Source of the DNA: Pectobacterium aquaticum
Lineage (GTDB): Bacteria; Pseudomonadota; Gammaproteobacteria; Enterobacterales; Enterobacteriaceae
DNA length: 64,000 nucleotides
NCBI RefSeq assembly: GCF_003382565.3
Contig: NZ_CP086253.1
Span: 4,092,001 to 4,156,000 of the forward strand
Reading direction: 5' to 3'
Made by a program: the position numbers and the translations under genes. How positions within the stretch are numbered: position 1 is the stretch's first letter; each line of letters opens with the position of its first letter. The notes beneath the pieces are model-generated. The model worked only from the letters and a program-made list of their open reading frames with translations, was not told the DNA's origin and did no database searches. Shown here in pieces: positions 8,565-16,288 of the stretch.

Positions 8565-9185
8565 ATGACATTGGACTGGTGGTTAACCTACTTACTCACA
8601 ACGCTTATTCTCAGCCTGTCGCCCGGCTCTGGTGCCATCAACACCATGAGCACCGGAATTAGCCACGGCTATCGCGGCGCGGCGGCCTCAATCTGTGGTT
8701 TACAGGTTGGGCTGGCGATTCATATCGTGCTGGTCGGCATTGGGTTAGGCGCGTTGCTTAACCAGTCGGTACTGGCTTTCGATGTGTTGAAATGGCTGGG
8801 CGCGGCGTATCTGATCTGGCTGGGAATTCAGCAATGGCGCGCCGCAGGCGCACTTGACCTTCAGGCGATCGCCAGCGCCATGCCGCGTCGTAGACTCTTT
8901 AAACGTGCGGTGCTGGTAAATCTGACCAACCCGAAAAGCATCGTGTTTCTGGCGGCGCTGTTCCCACAGTTCATTATTCCCCACCAGCCGCAGGCCGCAC
9001 AGTATCTGGTGTTGGGCGTCACCACCATTGTGGTCGATATTATCGTGATGATTGGTTACGCCACGCTAGCCACACGTATCGCCGGATGGCTGAAAGGCCC
9101 ACGGCAGATGAAGACGCTCAACCGGATATTTGGTTCACTGTTCGTGCTGGTTGGCGCGTTACTTGCCACCGCGAGAAAGACCTGA
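8565..9185 (+). CDS. rhtB: Homoserine / homoserine lactone exporter
   Basis: 206 residues, LysE/RhtB family with about six membrane segments. The N-terminal family signature LSLSPGSGAINTMS is present, as is the NLTNPKSIVFLAALFPQF segment near the middle. RhtB of E. coli exports homoserine, its lactone and threonine analogues. It sits divergent from pldB and convergent with the paralogue rhtC, the same arrangement as in E. coli. In a soft-rot bacterium that uses acyl-homoserine lactones, a homoserine exporter may also touch signal metabolism, but that is only a guess. Confidence 0.93.
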   Translation: MTLDWWLTYLLTTLILSLSPGSGAINTMSTGISHGYRGAAASICGLQVGLAIHIVLVGIGLGALLNQSVLAFDVLKWLGAAYLIWLGIQQWRAAGALDLQAIASAMPRRRLFKRAVLVNLTNPKSIVFLAALFPQFIIPHQPQAAQYLVLGVTTIVVDIIVMIGYATLATRIAGWLKGPRQMKTLNRIFGSLFVLVGALLATARKT

Positions 9186-9241
9186 TTAAGGCAGTGCGCC
9201 GTATCGGCTAGCGGTGCACGCCTATCATTCAGAGGGAAAGG

Positions 9242-9865
9242 TTAACGAGAGAAAATCAGGTGCAGGCCGAACCCGGTAAACAGCACGCCCGCCACACCAT
9301 CCACCCATTTCGCCAGACGCTGATAGCCACGACGCATTGCCGGTAGGGCGAAAACCATCGCAACCAGGCTGAACCAGATCAGCGTTTCAATCGAGATCAG
9401 CGCGAACAAGCCCCAACGCGTACCGCTGCCGACGCTGTCGCCCACAAACAACGAGAACACGCTGCCGAAATAGATCAGCGCCTTCGGATTCGCCAGATTC
9501 GTCAATAGTCCACGCATGAAGGTTTTGCCGCGCTGAGGCAGTACTACCGCCTTCTCCTGAGTGGTTTCAATCTGTGCTTTACTGCGCGCGGAGCACAGCA
9601 TCTGCCAGCCCATCCAGCACAGGTACAGCCCGCCGCCGACGGTAACTGCCGTATGCAACCAGGCCATTTTTTGCAATAGCAGGTGCAGCCCCAGCAGCGC
9701 GATAGCCGCCCAAACCATCACGCCCAGAGAAATACCTAACACGCCCATCATCGCTTCACGGCGGGAACGGCTGGCCGCCGTTTGTGAAACGAAAAAGAAA
9801 TCCGGCCCCGGGCTCATCAGAGCAATGAAATGCACCAGCGCCACCGTCATAAATAGCATCAGCAT
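9242..9865 (-). CDS. rhtC: Threonine exporter
   Basis: 207 residues, LysE/RhtB family, paralogue of the adjacent rhtB. The family motif MSPGPDFFFVSQTA is near the N-terminus and NLANPKALIYFGSVFSLF in the middle; about six hydrophobic segments. It exports threonine from the cytoplasm. It follows recQ on the same strand with a 43 bp gap, as in E. coli, so it may be read from recQ or pldA transcripts. Confidence 0.93.
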   Translation of the reverse strand: MLMLFMTVALVHFIALMSPGPDFFFVSQTAASRSRREAMMGVLGISLGVMVWAAIALLGLHLLLQKMAWLHTAVTVGGGLYLCWMGWQMLCSARSKAQIETTQEKAVVLPQRGKTFMRGLLTNLANPKALIYFGSVFSLFVGDSVGSGTRWGLFALISIETLIWFSLVAMVFALPAMRRGYQRLAKWVDGVAGVLFTGFGLHLIFSR

Positions 9866-9908
9866 GTTGGTTCTCCTGTTTTTTAAATGCGGTCAGACAA
9901 GACGAGCA

Positions 9909-11738
9909 TCACTCGTCATCATTATTATCGACATGATCGCGAATCATGTTCATGAAAGGCGCACCGAAACGTTCGAGTTTACGGTGTCCAACCCCGTTGA
10001 TATTCAACAACTCACTGGCAGTGATCGGCATCAGTTCCGCCATCTCCAGCAGCGTGGCATCGCTGAACACCACGTAAGGCGGAATATTGTCTTCATCCGC
10101 GATGGATTTACGCAGTTTACGCAATTTGGCGAACAGCTTGCGGTCGTAATTTCCACCGTACGATTTTTGATTGGCGCGCGGTTTCAGGTTAATCACACGC
10201 GGCACGGCCAGCTGTAGCGGCATTTCTCCCCGCAGTACCGGACGCGCAGATTCGGTAAGCTGTACCGCAGAATGCATTGTGATGTTCTGGTTCAGCAAAC
10301 CCAGATGAATCAGCTGGCGCAGCACGCTAACCCAATGCTCCTGCGATTTCTCTTTACCAATACCGTAAACCGGCAGTTTGTCATGGCCGAAGTCACGGAT
10401 ACGCTGGTTATTCGCCCCACGCAGCACCTCGACGACATACCCTAAACCAAAGCGCTGCCCAACGCGGTATACGCAGGAGAGTGCCTTTTGCGCGTCTACC
10501 AGCCCGTCATAGCGCTTCGGCGGATCGAGACAAATATCGCAGTTGCCGCAGGCCTCTTGGCGTCCTTCACCGAAATAGTTCAGCAGCACCAGACGGCGGC
10601 AGGTTTGCGCTTCGGCAAATGCGCCCATCGCATTGAGCTTATGACGCTCGATATCCAACTGCGGCCCAGCCGGTTTCTCTTCCAGACAGCGGCGCAGCCA
10701 TGCCATATCCGCCGGATCGTAGAACAGCGCGGCTTCGGCAGCGAGTCCATCACGTCCGGCACGCCCCGTTTCCTGATAGTAGGATTCGATGTTGCGCGGA
10801 ATATCAAAGTGCACCACAAACCGCACGTTAGGCTTGTTGATACCCATACCAAAGGCGACGGTCGCCACCACCACCTGAAGATCGTCGCGCAGGAACGCTT
10901 CCTGTACCTGCGCACGCCGTTCGTTATCGAGACCAGCGTGATAAGCGCCTGCGCTCAGTCCACGAGCCTGCAAGCGTGCGCAAATATCTTCCACGCGGGA
11001 GCGGCTATTGCAGTAGATGATGCCGCTTTTTCCACGCTGCCCCTGCACGAACATCCAGAGCTGGTCGAGCGGCTTGAACTTCTCCACCAGCGTGTAGCGA
11101 ATATTCGGACGGTCAAAGCTGCTGATCTGAATCAGCGGCGACTGGAGATCCAACAGGCGAACGATATCGTTCCGCGTGGTCTCGTCGGCAGTAGCGGTCA
11201 GCGCAATAAAAGGAAGATGAGGGAAACGCTGTTTAATCTGCCCCAGCGCCCGGTATTCAGGCCGGAAATCGTGCCCCCATTGGGAAATGCAGTGCGCTTC
11301 ATCCACCGCGATCAGGGAAATCTGCCAATGGGCAAGATGATCGAGGAAGCTGTCCGTCGTCAGGCGTTCAGGCGCAATATAAAGCAGCTTGATTTGACCG
11401 GTACGACAACCGGCCATCACCTCAAGCTGCTGCTCGCGCGTCTGCGTCGAATTCAGGCAGGCTGCCGAAACACCGTAGGCCTGAAGCTGATCAACCTGAT
11501 CTTTCATCAGTGAAATCAACGGGGACACCACCAGCGTCAGCCCGTCCATCACCAGCGCGGGGATTTGATAGCACAGCGATTTGCCGCCGCCTGTCGGCAT
11601 GATAACCAGACAGTCCTGCCCACTGAGCGTCGCGCTGATAATTTCCTGCTGACCCGGTCGGAATTGCTGGTAGCCGAACGTGTCCCGCAGAACCTGAACC
11701 GCCAGCGCTTCCTTATTCAATACTTCCGCCGTAGACAC
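9909..11738 (-). CDS. recQ: ATP-dependent DNA helicase RecQ
   Basis: 609 residues, full length. A 3'-5' helicase of the RecF recombination pathway that acts at stalled forks and gaps. Domains in order: helicase core with Walker A MPTGGGKS and the DEAH box in DEAHCISQWGHDFRPEYRAL (the aromatic-rich loop typical of RecQ), motif VI with QETGRAGRDG, a zinc-binding region with CRR..CGNCDICL cysteines, the winged-helix RQC domain, and a C-terminal HRDC domain that ends in an acidic tail. Same strand as pldA, 132 bp downstream of it. Confidence 0.97.
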   Translation of the reverse strand: MSTAEVLNKEALAVQVLRDTFGYQQFRPGQQEIISATLSGQDCLVIMPTGGGKSLCYQIPALVMDGLTLVVSPLISLMKDQVDQLQAYGVSAACLNSTQTREQQLEVMAGCRTGQIKLLYIAPERLTTDSFLDHLAHWQISLIAVDEAHCISQWGHDFRPEYRALGQIKQRFPHLPFIALTATADETTRNDIVRLLDLQSPLIQISSFDRPNIRYTLVEKFKPLDQLWMFVQGQRGKSGIIYCNSRSRVEDICARLQARGLSAGAYHAGLDNERRAQVQEAFLRDDLQVVVATVAFGMGINKPNVRFVVHFDIPRNIESYYQETGRAGRDGLAAEAALFYDPADMAWLRRCLEEKPAGPQLDIERHKLNAMGAFAEAQTCRRLVLLNYFGEGRQEACGNCDICLDPPKRYDGLVDAQKALSCVYRVGQRFGLGYVVEVLRGANNQRIRDFGHDKLPVYGIGKEKSQEHWVSVLRQLIHLGLLNQNITMHSAVQLTESARPVLRGEMPLQLAVPRVINLKPRANQKSYGGNYDRKLFAKLRKLRKSIADEDNIPPYVVFSDATLLEMAELMPITASELLNINGVGHRKLERFGAPFMNMIRDHVDNNDDE

Positions 11739-11870
11739 GCCGTCCCCAATTCAATGAAATCAAACAGGCGCTATTTTCAGCGCCGTTGGGTAAAACTGCA
11801 ATCGTTAGTTTGGTAAAACGACAGAGCTAAAGCGGTAATCGCTAAAACACCAGTCACTGAAACACGATCG

Positions 11871-12737
11871 TTAGAACATGTCGTTCAGCGTCACACCAAC
11901 GCCAAAGCGGGTCTGACGGTGGTTGTAATCAATCAGGGATTCGCCATAGCCGCTAAACACCTTAGTGTAGAAACGGACATGACGTGTCAGCGGGTAGCTC
12001 CAGCCCAACTCACCGCCGCCGTAGCCGCTGTTCCAGTTATAGCGCCCTTCTGCGCTAAACACGCTGTCGCCCCACACATAGCCGACGCGTAAGCGGTAAT
12101 GACCCATGTATTTGGTGATATCAGGGTTATCGTCCTCACTATCGGAGAAACGCACCCACGGCTTCACATCAACCTGCCAGTTGCCGTTCTGCGCCATCAG
12201 GCGCACATAAGCGCGATTCCAACTGCGCGACGTCGGGTCAGAGCGGCCATTAGACTGGTGATTAAAGCCCGTTTCCACATCCCGCAGCGTCCAGCCTGCT
12301 AATGTGTAGTTCGTTGCCCAGCCCAAAAAGACCTGTGGCTCATAGTTGGTTTCACGGAACGGAGAAGACTCGCTCTTATTAGACAACTGCCACCACGAGC
12401 GTTGCGTATAGGAAGCCCCCAGTAACGAGTTATCACCCAGAATGCCACGCCAGATCGGGAACCCCAAACTCAACTGGTAATGCACTTCATCTTTACGTGC
12501 ATCTTCACCCCAGTTATAGCTCTGTATCGCCGTTTTATTGATGTTGCTGGTATAGGTATACAGTAGGTAGTTGCTCTCGTAAGGATAGAGAACAAACGGG
12601 GTATTATGCTCTTCTAACAGGCTGGCAATAATGCTGCCACGCACCGCAGGTTGATTTGGTGCAGGTGCGTTTGTTGTGTCTTCGGCATGAGCCTGTGCTG
12701 TCAGTAATGCTGCCAGTACGAATCCGATTTTATGCAT
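11871..12737 (-). CDS. pldA: Outer membrane phospholipase A1 (OMPLA)
   Basis: 288 residues. Signal peptide residues 1-18 (MHKIGFVLAALLTAQAHA), then a beta-barrel enzyme that, as a calcium-dependent dimer, removes phospholipids that reach the outer leaflet. The active-site segment FNHQSNGRSDPTSRSWNR carries the catalytic histidine and serine of the NHxSNG signature and the following asparagine. The C-terminus ends in phenylalanine (LNDMF), the normal sorting signal for barrel assembly. It is divergent from yigI across a 270 bp region with unusual direct repeats. Confidence 0.96.
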   Translation of the reverse strand: MHKIGFVLAALLTAQAHAEDTTNAPAPNQPAVRGSIIASLLEEHNTPFVLYPYESNYLLYTYTSNINKTAIQSYNWGEDARKDEVHYQLSLGFPIWRGILGDNSLLGASYTQRSWWQLSNKSESSPFRETNYEPQVFLGWATNYTLAGWTLRDVETGFNHQSNGRSDPTSRSWNRAYVRLMAQNGNWQVDVKPWVRFSDSEDDNPDITKYMGHYRLRVGYVWGDSVFSAEGRYNWNSGYGGGELGWSYPLTRHVRFYTKVFSGYGESLIDYNHRQTRFGVGVTLNDMF

Positions 12738-12771
12738 TCATTTTCTCCGACATGTTTTTCTCCAGCATGCT

Positions 12772-12821
12772 TTTATCCAAATAAAATCTTTTATCTAAAT
12801 AAACTCATTTATCTAAATAGT
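12772..12821. repeat. Three 18-bp-spaced direct repeats upstream of pldA
   Basis: TTTATCCAAATAAA at 12772-12785, TTTATCTAAATAAA at 12790-12803 and TTTATCTAAATAGT at 12808-12821. The three units are exactly 18 bp apart, close to two helical turns (about 21 bp) but shorter. They lie 35-84 bp upstream of the pldA start and could be tandem operator sites or a slipped-strand duplication. Confidence 0.75.
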
Positions 12822-12920
12822 GATAAGCCTTCCCCACGCAAGCCGGCCATTCTACACAGTTCAACGACGTTTGAATTATCGTTCTCCCGTTTCTTGGCCT
12901 TTTCTGGAAAGAAACAAAAT

Positions 12921-12967
12921 AAATGCATAAAATAAACATCTACACAACGTAAATGCATCAAATAAAC
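12921..12967. repeat. Two 17-bp direct repeats upstream of yigI
   Basis: AAATGCATAAAATAAAC at 12921-12937 and AAATGCATCAAATAAAC at 12951-12967 differ at one base and are spaced 30 bp, about three helical turns. They lie 41-87 bp upstream of the yigI start, in the region where a promoter would be expected. The same region holds the separate pldA-side repeats. Confidence 0.7.
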
Positions 12968-13007
12968 CACATTTAATGTGTATCTCTTATCAGAGCGGGA
13001 AACCACT

Positions 13008-13496
13008 ATGGCTGACGTACCATCATTTCAGGGAACCACACTAACCAGAGAGACCGTGCGCCAGCTCGTTGGCGAGATTTTCATTTACAAGATGCCATTC
13101 AACATCGAATTAGGTCTTGAATTACAGCAGTTTGAAGCCGACAACGCCGTCTTGACGTTCGCTCGGCAAGATAAGCTCATCGGCAATGCGGCACAAAAGA
13201 TTCTGCATGGCGGCGTGATTGCTGCTGGGCTGGACGTTGCAGCCGGATTGGTCTGCGTTGGCAACACGCTGCTGCGCCATGAGACGATCAGCGATCAGGA
13301 ATTTCATCACCGGCTCGCACGCATGGGAACGATTGATATGCGGGTGGATTATCTGCGGCCGGGCTATGGAGAACACTTCACCATTACCAGCACGCTGCTG
13401 CGCGGTGGCAATAAAATCGCCGTCGCCCGTGCCGAATTGCATAACGAGCAGGGTTCGCATTTAGCCAGCGCCACCGCAACCTATATTGTCGGGTAA
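13008..13496 (+). CDS. yigI: Hot-dog fold thioesterase YigI
   Basis: 162 residues, PaaI-like hot-dog thioesterase family. The segment KILHGGVIAAGLDVAAGLVC is the characteristic HGG-containing helix with the general-base region, and MRVDYLRPG is the second family motif. E. coli YigI has been linked to medium- and long-chain acyl-CoA hydrolysis; I infer the same class of reaction here. The start is the ATG at 13008 (MADVPSFQG), which has a GAGCGGG site; an extension ten codons upstream is unlikely. Position next to pldA is the same as in E. coli. Cytoplasmic. Confidence 0.85.
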   Translation: MADVPSFQGTTLTRETVRQLVGEIFIYKMPFNIELGLELQQFEADNAVLTFARQDKLIGNAAQKILHGGVIAAGLDVAAGLVCVGNTLLRHETISDQEFHHRLARMGTIDMRVDYLRPGYGEHFTITSTLLRGGNKIAVARAELHNEQGSHLASATATYIVG

Positions 13497-13594
13497 CCTT
13501 TACGTTAGAAAAAATTGTCATCAACACTTTACGTGAAAGCGCTCACCGTTTTGGGTAGACTTAGTGTTTTCCCGCCGTCCTTATCGAGTCACCC

Positions 13595-14524
13595 ATGAAC
13601 GCGCAACAAACCCGTGAGGGGATCTTTTTCGCCCTCGCCGCGTATTTTATTTGGGGAATTGCTCCCGTTTACTTCAAGCTACTTGAGCACGTTCCGCCCA
13701 ATGAAATACTGACGCACCGTATTATCTGGTCATTCTTCTTTATGCTGATCCTGCTGACGGTCGGTCGGAAATGGCGTCAGGTGAGCCTTGCCTGTCGCAA
13801 CGTCAAGCATCTGTTTTTATTGGCATTAACGGCGGTACTTATCGGCGGAAACTGGCTGTTGTACATCTGGGCGGTCAATAATCATCACATGCTGGAAGCC
13901 AGTTTGGGGTATTTCATCAACCCGCTGGTCAACGTCATGCTGGGTATGATCTTTCTGGGCGAACGCTTCCGCCGTCTGCAATGGCTGGCTGTGCTGCTCG
14001 CCGTGACTGGCGTACTGGTTCAGCTGTGGACGTTTGGCTCGCTGCCCGTTATCGCGCTCGGGTTGGCATTCAGCTTTGCATTATATGGGCTACTGCGTAA
14101 AAAGATTGGTATCGACGGGCAAACCGGCATGCTGATCGAAACGCTGTGGCTGCTGCCGGTTGCGGTTATTTATCTGTTTTTTATTGCCGACACGCCAAGC
14201 AGCCATCTGACAGCCAACCCCTGGTCGCTGAATCTACTGCTGCTCTCGGCAGGCATCGTCACCACCGTACCGTTGCTGTTTTTCACCTCAGCGGCGATGC
14301 GCCTGCGCCTGTCAACGCTCGGCTTCTTCCAGTACCTCGGCCCGACCATCATGTTCATGCTGGCAGTGGTGTTCTACGATGAAACGTTTAGCAGCGACAA
14401 ACTGATTACTTTTGCCTTCATCTGGGGTGCGCTGGCGCTGTTCATTCTGGATGCGCTTTATACACAGCGTAAGCTACGGCGCACGCCAGATACAGTTTCC
14501 CTGTCTCAACACGACGGGAAATAA
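13595..14524 (+). CDS. rarD: DMT-superfamily permease RarD
   Basis: 309 residues with about ten hydrophobic segments arranged as two five-helix halves, typical of the drug/metabolite transporter (EamA) superfamily. The N-terminal motif FALAAYFIWGIAPVYFKLL and PPNEILTHRIIWS match RarD. The substrate is not established; the name comes from chloramphenicol sensitivity in related strains. Between this gene and corA (14525-14802) I see only an imperfect hairpin near 14769-14789 and no convincing gene. Confidence 0.9.
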   Translation: MNAQQTREGIFFALAAYFIWGIAPVYFKLLEHVPPNEILTHRIIWSFFFMLILLTVGRKWRQVSLACRNVKHLFLLALTAVLIGGNWLLYIWAVNNHHMLEASLGYFINPLVNVMLGMIFLGERFRRLQWLAVLLAVTGVLVQLWTFGSLPVIALGLAFSFALYGLLRKKIGIDGQTGMLIETLWLLPVAVIYLFFIADTPSSHLTANPWSLNLLLLSAGIVTTVPLLFFTSAAMRLRLSTLGFFQYLGPTIMFMLAVVFYDETFSSDKLITFAFIWGALALFILDALYTQRKLRRTPDTVSLSQHDGK

Positions 14525-14802
14525 AGCGCGATAAGATCGGGCTGAACAACAGCGTCGAAAACAGCCGCAGCGTCTGCATGGCGATGACAAATGCCAATAG
14601 TCCGAGACATGCCTTTCATGCACACACCCTGTATTTAGTAATAAAAAGTAAGAACAGAAAGACTCTCCGCCATTCTAAACAAGGTGGCCAGAGAATGAAC
14701 CGGCGCGGAAGAACAAACAAGAATAGCAAGTCGGAGAACGATAAGAGGAAGGACCATCAACGCGCCTGACGGGTCAATCCCATCAGACGCATTCGGACAG
14801 GT

Positions 14803-15753
14803 TTAGAGCCAGTTCTTACGTTTGAAGTAGAGGTACGGCGCCAATCCAGCGAGAATCATCAGCACAATCGCGCCCGGATAGCCAAACGACCACTTCAGTT
14901 CCGGCATAAATTCAAAGTTCATCCCGTAGCTGGACGCCACCAGCGTCGGTGGCAGGAACACCACGGAGACCACCGAGAAGATCTTGATAATCCGGCTCTG
15001 TTCGATATTGATGAAGCCCATCGCCGCCTGCATCAGGAAGTTAACCTTCTGGAACAGGGATTCGTTGTGCGGCAGCAGAGATTCGATATCGCGTAAGATT
15101 TCACGCGCCTGTTCCAACTGACCGGATGGCAGGCGGGCTTTACGCACCAGGAAGTTCAGCGCACGTTGGGTATCCATCAGACACAAGCGAACTTTCCAGC
15201 CCACGTCTTCCTGTTCCGCCAACGTGGACAACGCGTCATCGTACTCGTCACCTTGACGCCCTTCCATAATGATGCGGCTCAGCGATTCCAGATCGCTGTA
15301 GATGTTCTCGATCTCGTCCGCCAGTTGCTCAATTTTTGTCTCAAAGAGATCGAGCAGCAGTTCGTAAGCATTGCCCTCCACCATCGTCTGGTTACGGGCG
15401 CGCATGCGGTACAGGCGGAACGCAGGGAGTTCACGCTCACGTAACGTGTACAAGCGGCCATCGCGAATAGTAAATGCCACCGTCGAGTTACCAGCATGAT
15501 CGTCAGCATCTTCAAAAAAGAAAAAGGAGTGAATGTGCAGGCCGTCTTCATCTTCAAAAAAACGTGCCGACGCTTCAATGTCTTCCAGTTCCGGACGGGT
15601 TGCCAGGCTTTGTCCCAATTCGGTTTGTACTTTTTCACGCTCATCGTCTTCCGGCTCGATCAAATCGACCCAAATTGACGTGGTGAGATCATCGGAGTCA
15701 TCCAGTTCCAGACGAGATAAACGGCAATTATCCAGTTTAAATGCGCTCAGCAT
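14803..15753 (-). CDS. corA: Magnesium/cobalt/nickel channel CorA
   Basis: 316 residues, the usual enterobacterial CorA length. A large soluble N-terminal domain with acidic, divalent-metal-sensing surface is followed by two C-terminal membrane helices. The pore signature YGMNFEFMPEL is visible between them and the basic tail YFKRKNWL closes the protein. It forms a homopentameric constitutive Mg2+ uptake channel in the inner membrane. The ATG at 15751-15753 (MLSAFKLDNC) fits the family; in-frame upstream codons lie in the leader. The leader (about 250 nt) holds a small reading frame at 15920-15976. Confidence 0.97.
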   Translation of the reverse strand: MLSAFKLDNCRLSRLELDDSDDLTTSIWVDLIEPEDDEREKVQTELGQSLATRPELEDIEASARFFEDEDGLHIHSFFFFEDADDHAGNSTVAFTIRDGRLYTLRERELPAFRLYRMRARNQTMVEGNAYELLLDLFETKIEQLADEIENIYSDLESLSRIIMEGRQGDEYDDALSTLAEQEDVGWKVRLCLMDTQRALNFLVRKARLPSGQLEQAREILRDIESLLPHNESLFQKVNFLMQAAMGFINIEQSRIIKIFSVVSVVFLPPTLVASSYGMNFEFMPELKWSFGYPGAIVLMILAGLAPYLYFKRKNWL

Positions 15754-15919
15754 GGGCCATAGCTCCCCTTTAAGTAGCAGAGATGGACAACGCGATTGAA
15801 GCACAGAAACAGAGGTGAGGTGTCACCAGCAGGTTTCAGTCCGTTCGACGGATCTGACTCGTAGCGACAAAAACAGCATCGCTGACAACCACGAAGGGTA
15901 TCAGCAGAGGAAGATAGCC

Positions 15920-15976
15920 TTAGAAGTTGTACCTAATGAACAGGTGAATGAGCCAGTATCGACTGGGTGTGTCCAA
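15920..15976 (-). CDS. Candidate corA leader peptide (corL-like), 18 codons
   Basis: A perfect GGAGG (15986-15990 on the complementary strand) lies nine bases before a TTG codon at 15976, followed by 18 sense codons (MDTPSRYWLIHLFIRYNF if initiated with Met) and a TAA stop. A promoter with -35 TTGAAG and -10 TAACAT lies just upstream, so the ribosome site would be near the 5' end of the corA message. In Salmonella, corA expression is set by Rho-dependent termination opposed by translation of a leader frame, corL. I infer a similar role; I cannot confirm sequence homology with corL. Confidence 0.5.
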   Translation of the reverse strand: MDTPSRYWLIHLFIRYNF

Positions 15977-16008
15977 GGCGTTAGTCCTCCGAGAATAATG
16001 ATGCGCGC

Positions 16009-16037
16009 ATGTTACGCTGAGATGAAAAAGACTTCAA
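16009..16037 (-). promoter_or_regulatory. Probable corA promoter
   Basis: On the minus strand -35 TTGAAG (16032-16037) and -10 TAACAT (16009-16014) are 17 bp apart. Transcription would start near 16002, giving a leader of about 250 nt before corA. The leader begins a few bases before the GGAGG of the candidate leader peptide. Confidence 0.6.
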
Positions 16038-16162
16038 CTTTAAAACTGCGGCTGAAACACGCTGTAAAATATTGGTCAACTGGATAAGGTTTATCCAATA
16101 AATTCGCCGCGGAAAGTGGTCAAAACGCAGTCCTCGGAGTAAAAAAGAACGGCGTTTATCTG

Positions 16163-16288
16163 TCAGGCGTTGTCGGGCAAATAGGTGATGGCACGGACAG
16201 AGAAGCTGGGTGCACCGGCGAAATTAGGGGTGCTGACATGAATATAAGCGCCGGTAATCCCGTCATACTCCCAGTTGCATCGTGACGT
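16163..16288 (-). other. Open frame in phase with uvrD past its stop codon; gene remnant or unannotated tail
   Basis: Directly after the uvrD TGA the same frame stays open for 41 codons and contains a protein-like sequence (NWEYDGITGAYIHVSTPNFA, then GAPSFSVRAITYLPDNA and a TGA). No start codon with a ribosome site is visible, and E. coli UvrD ends at the first stop. It could be the tail of a decayed gene. I do not recognise the family. The rest of 15754-16288 is the corA leader and promoter. Confidence 0.3.

Noticed and set aside
15815..16087. 90-codon plus-strand frame between corA and uvrD
   Set aside because: It lies antisense to the corA leader and promoter and has no ribosome site or recognisable sequence.
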